Positions 49,602-58,651 of a stretch of DNA of 64,000 nt are shown here, piece after piece (position 1 is the stretch's first letter; each line of letters opens with the position of its first letter). The translations under genes were made by a program, and so were the position numbers. The stretch is from Paenibacillus oralis (GTDB taxonomy: Bacteria; Bacillota; Bacilli; Paenibacillales; Paenibacillaceae): contig NZ_RRCN01000001.1 in the NCBI RefSeq assembly GCF_003863965.1, positions 917,042 to 981,041 of the forward strand, given 5' to 3'. The notes below the pieces were generated by a model. That model was not told where the DNA came from, did not search any database, and saw only the letters and a program-made list of their open reading frames with translations.

Positions 49602-50485
49602 CGCAGGAAGTCAACCAGCGAGGTTTGCATAATTCTCGCTCCCGTAGACAGGGCTGCTTGAAGAACATTTTCTTTCATCTTCAAATCCACAATCGCTTCC
49701 GAAAAATCCACGTCGGCTACGTTTGATCTTTGTTCCTTTATATTTACCTGTTCATCCTGGATCCGGTTTGTCATCAAGTCAAAACGGTTCATCCGCGCCC
49801 CGATCTCCGACCAACTCACATTAAGCCGGTCGGAAGTAACATCGATATTATCGATGGCTGTCTGAATTCCGGCTTCATTATTGGTATCAAGCGCATTCGC
49901 CAGATCGTCCAGAACCTTAAAGGCATTATCCGTTCCGGCCGCTCCGAAAACAACTTCACCGGTAATGCTTACCGGCACTTTGACGGACGGGCTTACGTTA
50001 AGATAAAACAAACCCGGATCCGTTTCCGCAGTAGCCGCCCCAGCCACGGTATAGGGAGCCTGATCCGTTTTCTGCCCGTTAAACAAATATCTACCGTTAA
50101 AAGTACTGTTGCCGATCGTAACCAACTGCTCTTTTAATTGTTTGATTTCCGATGAGATCGTTTGTCTTTGCTGCGAATCCAATGTCCCGTTGGCGGCTTG
50201 AAGCGCCAACGTACGCGAACGCTTCAACACATCGCTCGCCTGTTGCAGCAAGGAGTCCATCGTCTTCAAAATTTCCGTGCCCGTCTGAGCGTTCGTCAAA
50301 AACTCGTCGCTCCGCGCCAAGTCGGTATCGTATCGCATTTGATAACCCGTTCCGACCGGATCGTCGCTCGGTTTGCTGATTTTTTGGCCGGTTGCCAGCT
50401 GCTGTTGGCCGGTTGTCATCGCCGTGTTGATGTTTCGCAGGTTTTTTAACAGCTGCAAGTTCTGCATCATACCCGTTACACGCAT
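49598..50485 (-). CDS. flgL: Flagellar hook-filament junction protein FlgL
   Basis: This encodes 295 residues with AAGGAGG before ATG 50485. MRVTGMMQNLQLLKNLRNIN and GQKISKPSDDPVGTGYQMRY are the N-terminal flagellin-like helix of FlgL; MKENVLQAALSTGARIMQTS is the C-terminal helix. It links the hook to the filament through FlgK. It follows flgK by 43 bp. Confidence 0.95.
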   Translation of the reverse strand: MRVTGMMQNLQLLKNLRNINTAMTTGQQQLATGQKISKPSDDPVGTGYQMRYDTDLARSDEFLTNAQTGTEILKTMDSLLQQASDVLKRSRTLALQAANGTLDSQQRQTISSEIKQLKEQLVTIGNSTFNGRYLFNGQKTDQAPYTVAGAATAETDPGLFYLNVSPSVKVPVSITGEVVFGAAGTDNAFKVLDDLANALDTNNEAGIQTAIDNIDVTSDRLNVSWSEIGARMNRFDLMTNRIQDEQVNIKEQRSNVADVDFSEAIVDLKMKENVLQAALSTGARIMQTSLVDFLR

Positions 50486-50528
50486 TCCATAAACCTCCTT
50501 ATAAATCCAAAGCTACAAGCTATCTATG

Positions 50529-52100
50529 TTATAAACCTACCCGGCCCATTTGGTTGATGACCCGGTCGAGCATTTCGTCCACCGTGGTCATATTTCGGGC
50601 GGCAGCGTTATAGGCCTGTTGAAAACGAATCATGTCGGCCAATTCTTCGTCCATCGAGACGCCGCTGACGGATTGGCGTTGAATTTGCAAATTGTCCGCC
50701 ATCGTTTGCTGATTTTCGAAGTTGCGTTCGGTATTGCTGGCCCGAATCCCCAGATCGGCGGTCAATGCCCGGAAATAATCGTCCGTTGTCCCCTGCGACA
50801 GTGAGGTTAACGCGTTGGGGAAGGTAAAGATGCCGTCCCGCAAGCTGGCAATGGCGTTCGCGATGTCGCTGTTCCCGCGGATAACCTTATTTACTCCATT
50901 CACAACTTCATACTGCGACGAAGCGGCAATTTTATTCGTATTGGCAAGAATTTCGGGATTCACTTGAATATCGTCAATCGTAAACGTCCCGCTGTTGGAT
51001 ACGAAAAAGGGAATGCCGGAAGTAGTAGGCTCGGTAAGCGTATAACCCAGTTGATGCAGTCCGTTGAAGCCTTTCACCATGACGTCCATCGACGAGGTGA
51101 TCTTCGAACCCGCCGGGATCGTGGTGCCGGCAGGGACTGTCCCCATGCCCTCCACCGTCACATCGTTCAAAGCGACAATAGGATTGGAAGTAATGTAACC
51201 ATTGCTCAAAGTGACTTTAATGTCCCCTGTCACAAGCGTGCTGACCAAACCGTTCAACTGGTTGCGGATCAAGTCGGTTTCCTGCAGCGATTGAACGTAT
51301 CCGTACAGTTGTCCCGCCGTTGCCGTGTTGGCGTTCGCCGCGGTCAAAGCGGTTATCGCTTCTCCGGCCAAAACGTTGACGCCTGCGGACGTAATGCTGA
51401 CCATGCCGTTTTCATCCTCGGTATACTGGACGTCGACGATCGTCGACAACTTATCCAGCAGCAAATCCCGCTGATCCCGGTAGTCATTGGCATTGTCGCC
51501 AAAGCTTTCGTTGTCGCGAATCAGCACGTTCAACCGCGCGATATTTTCCACGATATTGTTGGCTTCCTGCACTTTCTTATCTATGTTGGAGTTCACATCG
51601 GTCGATAAATTGGTTAGCGACTCGCTAATGTGCTTCAACGTATCCACCATGTTGCTGGCAGCGCCGGCCACGGCTACACGCGCACTAAGGAGGGAAGGAT
51701 CGCGGTTCAAGGTCTCCCAGGAATTCCAGAAATCATCCATGACCGAGCTAAGTCCGCTGCCCGAAGGCTCGTTCAGAATGTTTTGAATGGAGGTCATCGT
51801 CGAATTCAGCACTTCCCAAGAGCCAAGCAGCTGATTTTCCCGGCGAAATTGCGTATCCAGGAAGCTGTCTCTTACCCGGGTAATGCTGGTGTACTCAACC
51901 CCGGTCCCCAATTGACCCGGCTGCTGGCTTTTCGTCATCCCCATAGCCCAGATCGGATTCGCTTCGGTCAAGTTCACCCGCTGTCTGGAATACCCTTCCG
52001 TGTTGGCATTGGCAATATTATGCCCCAGGGTTTGCATCGATACCGTATTTACAAAAAGCGCTCGTTTGCTAGTCTCTATTCCATGAAAAGTGGAGGTCAT
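50529..52100 (-). CDS. flgK: Flagellar hook-associated protein FlgK
   Basis: This encodes 523 residues. FHGIETSKRALFVNTVSMQT and GHNIANANTEGYSRQRVNLT are the rod/hook-family N-terminal motif; the end, VSGVSMDEELADMIRFQQAY, NAAARNMTTVDEMLDRVIN, is the FlgK C-terminal helix. AAAGGAG precedes the ATG. It is the first junction protein on the hook. Confidence 0.96.
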   Translation of the reverse strand: MTSTFHGIETSKRALFVNTVSMQTLGHNIANANTEGYSRQRVNLTEANPIWAMGMTKSQQPGQLGTGVEYTSITRVRDSFLDTQFRRENQLLGSWEVLNSTMTSIQNILNEPSGSGLSSVMDDFWNSWETLNRDPSLLSARVAVAGAASNMVDTLKHISESLTNLSTDVNSNIDKKVQEANNIVENIARLNVLIRDNESFGDNANDYRDQRDLLLDKLSTIVDVQYTEDENGMVSITSAGVNVLAGEAITALTAANANTATAGQLYGYVQSLQETDLIRNQLNGLVSTLVTGDIKVTLSNGYITSNPIVALNDVTVEGMGTVPAGTTIPAGSKITSSMDVMVKGFNGLHQLGYTLTEPTTSGIPFFVSNSGTFTIDDIQVNPEILANTNKIAASSQYEVVNGVNKVIRGNSDIANAIASLRDGIFTFPNALTSLSQGTTDDYFRALTADLGIRASNTERNFENQQTMADNLQIQRQSVSGVSMDEELADMIRFQQAYNAAARNMTTVDEMLDRVINQMGRVGL

Positions 52101-52133
52101 TTATCCCATCTCCTTTACGCGTTTCTATATGAA

Positions 52134-52634
52134 TCAAGCTCTTGTATCAAACATTCTTCGGGTCGCGGATTTTTTGTCCTGTCCCGTCGGCGGCGAATAG
52201 GTCGCGTCATCATCCTCGAAGCCGGTGAGCAAGTTCAAGGAAAAGTCGATGAACGAAAGGTTCTGCTTAATCAACTCCTGATTCAGCTCATTCGCCCGTT
52301 TCACTTCAGCCAAGCGGCTCTCCAGCTTCTCCTTAAACTCCGTTAGCACCCGTTTCTCTTCGGGGTCGAAGACGAGTCTTGATATTTCCGTAATCGTCAA
52401 GTTCAGCTTTGATTTGATCCCCTTGGACTGCAAAAAAGTCTGGGCAACCGCCAGAAGCTGCTGCTCCAGCTCTTCAATCGATTTCAGCATTTTGGATTCG
52501 CGCGACAAGATGCGTACCAGTTCATCAAAGTCCCGGTCCAATATAGCTTGCTTTTTTTGCAACATGATTTCCAGCAAAGCCGACTGCTGCTGATCCATTT
52601 GCGACAGACTGTCGATGATTAACTGAACTGACAT
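52134..52634 (-). CDS. flgN: FlgN-like export chaperone
   Basis: This encodes 166 residues, a long helical protein with heptad-like repeats (IIDSLSQMDQQQSALLEIML, KQAILDRDFDELVRILSRES, KMLKSIEELEQQLLAVAQTF). Location between flgM and flgK and the fold match FlgN/YvyG, the chaperone for FlgK and FlgL. AGGGGG precedes ATG 52634. Confidence 0.88.
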   Translation of the reverse strand: MSVQLIIDSLSQMDQQQSALLEIMLQKKQAILDRDFDELVRILSRESKMLKSIEELEQQLLAVAQTFLQSKGIKSKLNLTITEISRLVFDPEEKRVLTEFKEKLESRLAEVKRANELNQELIKQNLSFIDFSLNLLTGFEDDDATYSPPTGQDKKSATRRMFDTRA

Positions 52635-52643
52635 AGCCGCCCC

Positions 52644-52931
52644 CTAATTATCATTAAAAAAAGATTTAAAGTACGGAACGAGCTTCTCCGCCAGTTTCTT
52701 GGCGTCTACCTGGTACGTTCCCGCGGATACCTGCGATTTCAAATCCTCGATTCTTTGGGCGCGTTCTGTATCCATGCCTTCCTCCTGCGCCTTGAGAAGC
52801 TCTTTGGCCTCCTCGGAAATAGAAAGTTCGTCCTTGCGGCGTGCTTTACTGTCTGTATCTTTACGCTGGGAATCCAGTTGGCGCTGATAATTGTTAATGG
52901 CTCCGGCCCGTCCGGTTTCATTGATTTTCAT
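52644..52931 (-). CDS. flgM: Anti-sigma-D factor FlgM
   Basis: This encodes 95 residues from ATG 52931 (AGGTGGAG); the frame upstream to 52952 overlaps the hairpin region. MKINETGRAGAINNYQRQLD at the N-terminus and SQVSAGTYQVDAKKLAEKLV then PYFKSFF near the end, the sigma-binding helices, are typical. FlgM holds sigma-D inactive until the hook is complete and it is exported. Its own sigma-D promoter is just upstream. Confidence 0.93.
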   Translation of the reverse strand: MKINETGRAGAINNYQRQLDSQRKDTDSKARRKDELSISEEAKELLKAQEEGMDTERAQRIEDLKSQVSAGTYQVDAKKLAEKLVPYFKSFFNDN

Positions 52932-52956
52932 GGGCTCCACCTTTCTTTCCAAATAA

Positions 52957-52988
52957 AAAAGCCGATAATCTTTACTAAGTTTATCGGC
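52957..52988 (-). terminator. Hairpin with T run between yvyF and flgM
   Basis: On the minus strand GCCGATAA, an 11-12 nt loop and TTATCGGC form an 8 bp stem followed by TTTTTT. It could end transcripts from yvyF. Its upstream arm is the -10 element of the flgM sigma-D promoter. Confidence 0.65.
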
Positions 52989-53007
52989 GGCGTTTGAATC
53001 ATTTTTA
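52981..53007 (-). promoter_or_regulatory. Sigma-D promoter of flgM
   Basis: TAAA (53004-53007), 15 bp, then GCCGATAA (52981-52988) on the minus strand. One mismatch in the -10 (final A for T). It is followed 50 bp later by the flgM start. Confidence 0.8.
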
Positions 53008-53064
53008 ATAGCGAACTATTGGATTATAAAGAATATTATACCGAACTATCGCACTTTTAGTCGA

Positions 53065-53487
53065 TTACGGACTGCGAAATTTGTCCATGGCGCTGTAGGC
53101 TCCCTGACCGGATTTATCGTTCTGGCCCGCCAGCTTCTGCGTTTCTTCCCTCGCGGCCGAGGCAAAATCACGAGTCAACCGGGTACGGCAGGAATCGCAC
53201 ATGTTGCCTTCCCGAATCAGCACTCCGCATACCTCGCAAGGATACGTCATATTCGGGTTGTTGGCAACCGAAATACGCCCTTCCTTGATGAACTTGGTAA
53301 TTTGCCGGATCGAAACGCCTGTTGCCTCGTGGACCTCCTGAATTGTGGCCAATTTCTCCTCACGCAAATAATTCAGGCATTTCTCGTACTCCTCTTCGAT
53401 CTCCTTAATGCAAGAGGGGCAGATTTCTCTAAAATTATTGGCAAACAATCTTCCACAACGCGGACAATTTCCAAGATTCATACCCAT
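53065..53487 (-). CDS. yvyF: Flagellar operon protein YvyF
   Basis: This encodes 140 residues from ATG 53487. NLGNCPRCGRLFANNFREIC is the N-terminal zinc-ribbon with four Cys; ATGVSIRQITKFIKEGRISV is a helix-turn-helix of the MerR type; YPCEVCGVLIREGNMCDSC is a second zinc ribbon. This TIGR03826-family protein is found with flgM in Bacillota and probably acts in flagellar gene control. It lies downstream of comFC on the same strand. Confidence 0.9.
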   Translation of the reverse strand: MGMNLGNCPRCGRLFANNFREICPSCIKEIEEEYEKCLNYLREEKLATIQEVHEATGVSIRQITKFIKEGRISVANNPNMTYPCEVCGVLIREGNMCDSCRTRLTRDFASAAREETQKLAGQNDKSGQGAYSAMDKFRSP

Positions 53488-53580
53488 TCTTAATCGTCCC
53501 TTCACATAACATCTATATAATGTTAGATTACTCTATCCAAGGGGGGTTCGTCTATATTATTTACATAAAATATGTAAGAT

Positions 53581-54672
53581 TCAGGAACGGGCCCACGTCA
53601 AACTGTAAACTTCCGCCTGTCGGCCCAACCGCCCGCAAATGTCATGCAAAACCTTGGAGCACGACTCAATGGTGCTGCCTGTCGTATATACATCATCAAC
53701 CAGAACGATCCGTACGGGGGCCGCAGAAGGATCGGTAAACTTCATAGCTGCCGCATCCGGGAAAGTGAAGGCCGATGAAACGGAAAGCTGCCCCGTCCCC
53801 GCAACACCGGACTCGGCGACATGCTCCGCGGGGGCGTATTTGCCGAACCAGCGGTCGGTGAACATGGAGAAACCGTTCCGCTTTCGTCCGGCAGCCGCCA
53901 GAACCTCAGACAACTGCTGTACCCCATGAGCTGCCGGCTGGAATACGTCATGCAAATCCCGCAGCCATTCCCAGCGGCTTTTAAAGCTTTGTTTTTCGGT
54001 ATGCCGGGAGCGCTCCACCAAACTAAGCAGCGGGAGATGTCCAATAGCAGCAACGCCGTAGGCCAGACGCTTGGCCTGATTAAATCCCCGCTCTTGCATG
54101 CGGTCGCCGCTGACCGGCACATAGGTAACAGCATCAAACCGGAAACGCCCAAAGCCATAAGCTTCTTCCAGTTCCCGCAGCATCGCCCTATACGCTTGAG
54201 CCGTCATTCTCGCGAGCACTGCCCCATAAGATTCATTTCCTCTAAATTTATATTGAGCGAGCCATTCCCGCATCACCGCATTGTAGCTTACCGCGCTGCG
54301 GTTCATCACAAAACTGGAGTGTGATCGCTCGGGTCTGCTGCAATCCGGACAACCCACGGGCCGTCCGCAAAACTGGCAGCGGGTTTGCTTGATCCAAGGG
54401 ATCGACAAATAGCAGGACATGCAGATTTCCGGGTAACCCCGAACGCGGTCGGAAATCGTTTTACCGCAGGTTAAGCACGGAATACCCGGAGGGGCAAGCA
54501 GAGTGTGCAGAGAGGATAACAACCCCGTCAAAGGGGAATTCCCCTCCGTCAAAGCGTAATGAACTCCTGGCGATGGCAGGCGGAGCCTGCCGTTCGCCGC
54601 ATGAACCCGCGTCCCGCTCCGTCTTCTTCTGCGTGGCCCCCGAACCGTCAAACTTTGGGATGACTTCGTCAT
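53581..54672 (-). CDS. comFC: ComFC-type phosphoribosyltransferase, long N-terminus
   Basis: This encodes 363 residues. CLTCGKTISDRVRGYPEICM with CQFCGRPVGCPDCSRP is the N-terminal zinc-binding part; VTYVPVSGDRMQERGFNQAK and the PRTase loop VRIVLVDDVYTTGST complete the ComF family. A typical ComFC is near 240 residues; here ~70 Arg-rich residues precede the zinc ribbon and an insertion of ~75 residues precedes the PRTase loop. It supports DNA uptake in competence. Its ATG immediately follows the comFA stop (TAA-ATG), with AAGGAGG inside comFA. Confidence 0.9.
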   Translation of the reverse strand: MTKSSQSLTVRGPRRRRRSGTRVHAANGRLRLPSPGVHYALTEGNSPLTGLLSSLHTLLAPPGIPCLTCGKTISDRVRGYPEICMSCYLSIPWIKQTRCQFCGRPVGCPDCSRPERSHSSFVMNRSAVSYNAVMREWLAQYKFRGNESYGAVLARMTAQAYRAMLRELEEAYGFGRFRFDAVTYVPVSGDRMQERGFNQAKRLAYGVAAIGHLPLLSLVERSRHTEKQSFKSRWEWLRDLHDVFQPAAHGVQQLSEVLAAAGRKRNGFSMFTDRWFGKYAPAEHVAESGVAGTGQLSVSSAFTFPDAAAMKFTDPSAAPVRIVLVDDVYTTGSTIESCSKVLHDICGRLGRQAEVYSLTWARS

Positions 54673-57387
54673 TTAGACTACCTCCTTTTGTTTCAAAAAA
54701 CCGCCCCTTAGCGCGGCTTTGTTCATCCAGCGAATTTGCCGCAGAGCTCCGCGCTGGGATTTCGTCCATTCGCGCGAGGCGAACATCACCGTACCGTTCG
54801 GGTCATCCTTTGATCGTCCCGCACGCCCGGCCATTTGCACGAGGGATGCTTCATCGAACAGGCCGCTGTCCGCATCCAATATGTATACATCGCTTCGCGG
54901 CACCGTAACGCCGCGCTCCAAAATCGTCGTGGTCACGAGCAGCCTGATTGTTCCTTCGCGGAAATCAAGCACCTTCCGGCTCCTTTCCCGGTCCTGGGAA
55001 GAGGTCCCAGCAAGCGGCAGCCCGGGAAAACAACTCCGGAGCAGCGCCGTAAACGGCTCGATTTGCCGGATGCGGGTGACGAACACAAAAACTTGCGCGC
55101 CGCGGCGGACCGATTCCTCCAGGGGCCGAAGCAGGCAACGCGGGAGAGAACGGCGGCGCAGACAGGCCCCGACCGGATCCATCGCAATTCGAACCGGTAC
55201 CGGGAGCGGATGGCCGTGGAAACGGGCCGGCACTTTGGCATGAGGCAGCCTGCCGGCGCGAATTTCCCGCTGCATGGCGGGTGGCGGCGTGGCGGACAAA
55301 AAGATGAACCGTCCGTCTTTTTTGCAGGCCGCTTCCGCGGCAAATTCCAGCATCGGATCATTATGGTACGGAAACGCATCAAGTTCATCGATGATCACCA
55401 AATCAAACGCCTCGTAAAAACGCAGCAATTGATGGGTCGTGGAAATAAACAGCCTTGCCTCTTCCCAACGCTGCTCGCTCCCGCCATACAACACCGCCAG
55501 CGGCACCTCGGGAAAAGCTTTGGCCACCCGCGGCGCCAACTCGAGCACAACGTCCCGGCGAGGCGTAGCCACCAGGACCCTCCCTCCCTTGTCCAACACG
55601 AAACGCAGCAGCGGAAAAATCATTTCCGTCTTGCCGGCCCCGGTCACCGCCCATAGCAAAAAACGGGGAGGCCGAGTATTCGCCGGCCTGTCCAAGGGCA
55701 GCAGGCGTAAAAGCCGGGCAAAGGGCGCGGAGCGGGGTGCGGCCTCCGGGGCTGAATGAAGGGCCTGCATGGCAAGCCTCGGGCCTGACAGCGGCGTAGC
55801 TATGGACCTCTGCCCCCAACGCAGGCTCTTCAAGGCAGCCCAATGTCCTGACAGCGATGATCCAGTTATGGACTTTGACGCCGAGCGCAGGCCACCCAAA
55901 GCAAATGGAAAACTTGACGGCGGTGCCGCTTCGGATAGAACCTTTTGGTCAAAAGTGCGCTCGGCAAGCGGTACGGTCTGTTGTTCCGCCCGCTTAGCAA
56001 AAACAGACGTATAAGGCCTCGCCATCGAGGCTGTCGGTTGCTTGGACGGGGTGACCAACGCAAGCTCTGCCGAGGCCTCGGCCGGCTGCGCCAAGGGCTC
56101 GTACGGCTGCGCCAGAAAGCGCAGCGCCTGCCCCGCCGCGCTGCGCTGCGCGGGGCTCAGCCCCCACCGGTCCAGCAGGGACGCGGTGGGGGCCACGGCC
56201 GAGCCGCCCGCCGCCTGCGGCGCCGCGGGCGGCTCGGCCCCAGCGCTGCCGCGAAGCAGCAGCGCACAAGAGCGGCTGCGCCCCAGCGCGAGGCAGGCCT
56301 CGCAGTAGGCGCAGCCGCGGGAGCCGCACGACCCGCAGGGCGTGCGGCGGTGCACCCCGCTGCCGCAGCGCCGGCAGCGGAGGCCCGCCCGGGCCCGGCG
56401 CCAGCGCGGGCCCGTACCACCTCGGGCGTGGCGGCTTATCCCGCCCACGCCCGAGGTGAGCCGCACGCGCCCCTGCAGGTGCGCGTGCTGGGCGGCGGAG
56501 CGCCATGCCGGCGCAAGGCCCGGCAGGCGTTCCGCCAGCAGCTGCTGGAGCTCCGCCTCCAGCAGCGACCTGCCCGCGAGCGCGGCCGCAAGCCGCCGCG
56601 CCTCCTCAAGCGTGTGCGCAAGCCACGCTTCCCCTGCGGCAAGCAATTCCCTCCCCACCGGATCGGCCCAATTTAAAAAAAGCTTGTTATCCTTCCATGA
56701 CCGCTTGTTCTCCCTCCATACCTCTGCGTTTCCACCGACTCCCGGTACGCTTTCCAACACCCTGAAACCTAGCGGAGTCAAACCCGACTCCCCTCTCCAT
56801 AACCAGCCATGAACTCCCGTCCAAGCCTTTTCTTCAGCTCTTTCCAGCTCATCGCTCAAATTCATTCCGCCTGCGGGTCCCAAACGTTTTGCACTTTTCC
56901 GGACAGATCCCCGTTCATCATCCATTAGCCTTTTTTCGGCCTCGAGCTCCGGCTTTAAGCCGAGCTTTAAGAAGCTCTCCCAATCCTCCGCCTTCCATCG
57001 ATCCATCGCCTCCTGTGTCTTAAAGCGGTCCCGCAGCTTCACCGCCCAACCTAAGGGCAAGCCATCCGAAAGCAAATACATCACCAAGGCTCCCGGCTCA
57101 ACTCCCGCATCATGTAAAGCTTCAACGCCGCTCGTACCCCCGCCTGAACCAATGGTCCCTCCAGCCAAGGCCTGCCCATCGGTTGAAACCACCTTTTTCC
57201 TCACCTGCTGCCTTTCAGAACTCCCTCGACTATTCGTTACGCGCACGATGCTGCCTGGCTCTTCCCTTGGATCACCTAACCCCATGCTTCCTCCCACACC
57301 CCACCAAAGCAAGTCAACCCGTAAATCCAAACTAATCAAAAGCCGCCATCCCGTTATAAGTTTTACCGCGTACAACCCCGCCTTCAT
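54673..57387 (-). CDS. comFA: ComFA-like DNA helicase, greatly enlarged
   Basis: This encodes 904 residues from ATG 57387 (GAGAGG at 5 bp), about twice the length of B. subtilis ComFA. The C-terminal half is the helicase: LLWAVTGAGKTEMIFPLLRF (Walker A), LVIIDELDAFPYHNDPML (DEAD-type box), FIFLSATPP (motif III) and LLVTTTILERGVTVPRSD, then MAGRAGRS (motifs V/VI). Residues 330-370 hold a four-Cys zinc ribbon (CRRCGSGVHRRTPCGSCGSR). The N-terminal half is Ala/Arg-rich and unassigned; its DNA at 56.05-56.65 kb is much GC-richer than all neighbours. ComFA drives single-stranded DNA across the membrane in competence. Confidence 0.88.
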   Translation of the reverse strand: MKAGLYAVKLITGWRLLISLDLRVDLLWWGVGGSMGLGDPREEPGSIVRVTNSRGSSERQQVRKKVVSTDGQALAGGTIGSGGGTSGVEALHDAGVEPGALVMYLLSDGLPLGWAVKLRDRFKTQEAMDRWKAEDWESFLKLGLKPELEAEKRLMDDERGSVRKSAKRLGPAGGMNLSDELERAEEKAWTGVHGWLWRGESGLTPLGFRVLESVPGVGGNAEVWRENKRSWKDNKLFLNWADPVGRELLAAGEAWLAHTLEEARRLAAALAGRSLLEAELQQLLAERLPGLAPAWRSAAQHAHLQGRVRLTSGVGGISRHARGGTGPRWRRARAGLRCRRCGSGVHRRTPCGSCGSRGCAYCEACLALGRSRSCALLLRGSAGAEPPAAPQAAGGSAVAPTASLLDRWGLSPAQRSAAGQALRFLAQPYEPLAQPAEASAELALVTPSKQPTASMARPYTSVFAKRAEQQTVPLAERTFDQKVLSEAAPPSSFPFALGGLRSASKSITGSSLSGHWAALKSLRWGQRSIATPLSGPRLAMQALHSAPEAAPRSAPFARLLRLLPLDRPANTRPPRFLLWAVTGAGKTEMIFPLLRFVLDKGGRVLVATPRRDVVLELAPRVAKAFPEVPLAVLYGGSEQRWEEARLFISTTHQLLRFYEAFDLVIIDELDAFPYHNDPMLEFAAEAACKKDGRFIFLSATPPPAMQREIRAGRLPHAKVPARFHGHPLPVPVRIAMDPVGACLRRRSLPRCLLRPLEESVRRGAQVFVFVTRIRQIEPFTALLRSCFPGLPLAGTSSQDRERSRKVLDFREGTIRLLVTTTILERGVTVPRSDVYILDADSGLFDEASLVQMAGRAGRSKDDPNGTVMFASREWTKSQRGALRQIRWMNKAALRGGFLKQKEVV

Positions 57388-57971
57388 TTCCACCTCTCCC
57401 CGCCAAAAAACAGCAGTTTATTGCATACTTCAACAATTTGAAGATAATTCCTCTATTTACTTATATTCCTTTATCATTTTTTGCTTCTTTTTTGTTTGGC
57501 CCCCTTTTTCGGCTCAACCTAAAAATCGGTGCTTGACGGCCGGCCATGGGCCAAATAACTAGCCACACAAATATTCTAACGGTTGCCACAAGCGCTATTT
57601 GTTCCAAAAACGTTGATTTCAAATTGTAACGGTTGCCATGGTGCTTAATTCACTTAAATCCGGCTATTTTGGCTTAGATTCAGGCAAATAACGGCGCCCG
57701 CAACCGTTAGAATTTAGAAAAGGTTTTTTTCGTAAAATAGCCGCTGCTACAACCGTTAAATTACCAGGCAGCCCTTTTGGGAAATCTTGGACAAAAATTA
57801 ACACAACGCTGGTGCCTAAAACGCTTGATTTCGACGAAATAAGGTTATTTCGGTCCGTTAGCCCCCCACGTACTCCGAATAGTTTCGTCCAGCCCCTGCT
57901 AAGCCCCGATTTCGGTTTTAGGCCCTTTTTTCGACACCACCTTTCTACACAAACAAACAATAAAACGCAAA
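57388..57971. other. Gene-free stretch between comFA and the next terminator
   Basis: No gene is seen in about 580 bp. It holds the four AACGGTTGC-type repeats described separately, and several runs of A/T. Confidence 0.5.
57577..57758. repeat. Four-copy TAACGGTTG repeat, paired in opposite orientation
   Basis: TAACGGTTGCCA occurs at 57577-57588 and, exactly 50 bp on, at 57627-57638. The reverse complement CAACCGTTA occurs at 57701-57709 and 57750-57758, 49 bp apart. Spacing is regular and the two halves face each other. Confidence 0.75.
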
Positions 57972-58013
57972 AAAGCACACTCCTCCGGCCGATGACCTGA
58001 ATAAGAGTGTGCT
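57972..58013 (-). terminator. Terminator after the hypothetical gene pair
   Basis: On the minus strand AGCACACTC and GAGTGTGCT form a 9 bp stem with a 22 nt loop, followed by TTTTTT. It lies directly after the small frame ending at 58014. Confidence 0.7.
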
Positions 58014-58214
58014 TCACACTTTGTGCCGCGCATCCCGATGCGCGAGTATAAAGATATGGTTTTGTTTTTGCTCACTTATTGATATTCGCTGCGGCTTGGC
58101 GTTTTCCTGCAACGCCTGGAAATCTTTTGAAATCAAATATTCAGTACGCTTCCAATATCCCGTACGCTCCCAAACGCAGCCTGATGCGGGCAATGAACTT
58201 GGCGGCTTACACAT
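58014..58214 (-). CDS. Possible small basic protein
   Basis: This would be 66 residues from ATG 58214, overlapping the previous stop by 8 bp. The sequence (SGCVWERTGYWKRTEYLISK, PQRISISEQKQNHIFILAHR) is Arg/Lys-rich. No ribosome site of note is present and I recognise no family. It might instead be untranslated leader of the terminator. Confidence 0.35.
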   Translation of the reverse strand: MCKPPSSLPASGCVWERTGYWKRTEYLISKDFQALQENAKPQRISISEQKQNHIFILAHRDARHKV

Positions 58215-58635
58215 GGACATAGGGGATTTTATTCGCCTCCTGCGGAATCCGAAGATCGATGCATACGGGGGCGTCTCCGGCCATTTTGGCAACCTGCGCC
58301 TCCACATCTTCTTTCCGGACCGCCGCCAAACCGATAATGGTTAGCTCCATATCGCCTTGCGTCTGCAGCTTCCTCATAATCGCAAGCGTATCATCCTCTG
58401 AAGCCTCGTCGAGCACCGTCACCCGCAGCGGCAATCCGCGCAATCTCGCATACCATGACAATGCACGCAAATACCATTCCATTTGATTTTCATGATTGCT
58501 CGTCACCAAAATATAATGTATCGTTCTGATCGTAGATTTCCGCCGCAGATATATCCCGTGCAGAAAATGAACCAACGCCGCGGCCAATCCGTAACTAAGC
58601 AGGACCCAACCCATATAGGGAACCACGGAACTCAC
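58207..58635 (-). CDS. Hypothetical membrane-anchored protein
   Basis: This encodes 142 residues. A single N-terminal transmembrane helix (VVPYMGWVLLSYGLAAALVH) is followed by a soluble alpha/beta region (TIHYILVTSNHENQMEWYLR, LPLRVTVLDEASEDDTLAIM, ELTIIGLAAVRKEDVEAQVA) resembling a half-size glycosyltransferase or nucleotide-binding fold, but no catalytic motif is complete. GGAGG lies before the start. The function is unknown. Confidence 0.7.
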   Translation of the reverse strand: MSSVVPYMGWVLLSYGLAAALVHFLHGIYLRRKSTIRTIHYILVTSNHENQMEWYLRALSWYARLRGLPLRVTVLDEASEDDTLAIMRKLQTQGDMELTIIGLAAVRKEDVEAQVAKMAGDAPVCIDLRIPQEANKIPYVHV

Positions 58636-58651
58636 CTCCCTTATAGAGGTA

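Noticed and set aside
51630..52346. Plus-strand open frame of 238 codons across flgK/flgN
   Set aside because: It lies antisense to flgK and flgN, which show full family motifs, has no recognisable domain, and its start has no ribosome site.
54835..56676. Long plus-strand open frames across comFA (up to 273 and 243 codons)
   Set aside because: They lie opposite the comFA coding strand in very GC-rich DNA, have low-complexity Arg/Ala-rich translations, and lack ribosome sites and recognisable domains. The minus-strand frame carries all helicase motifs.
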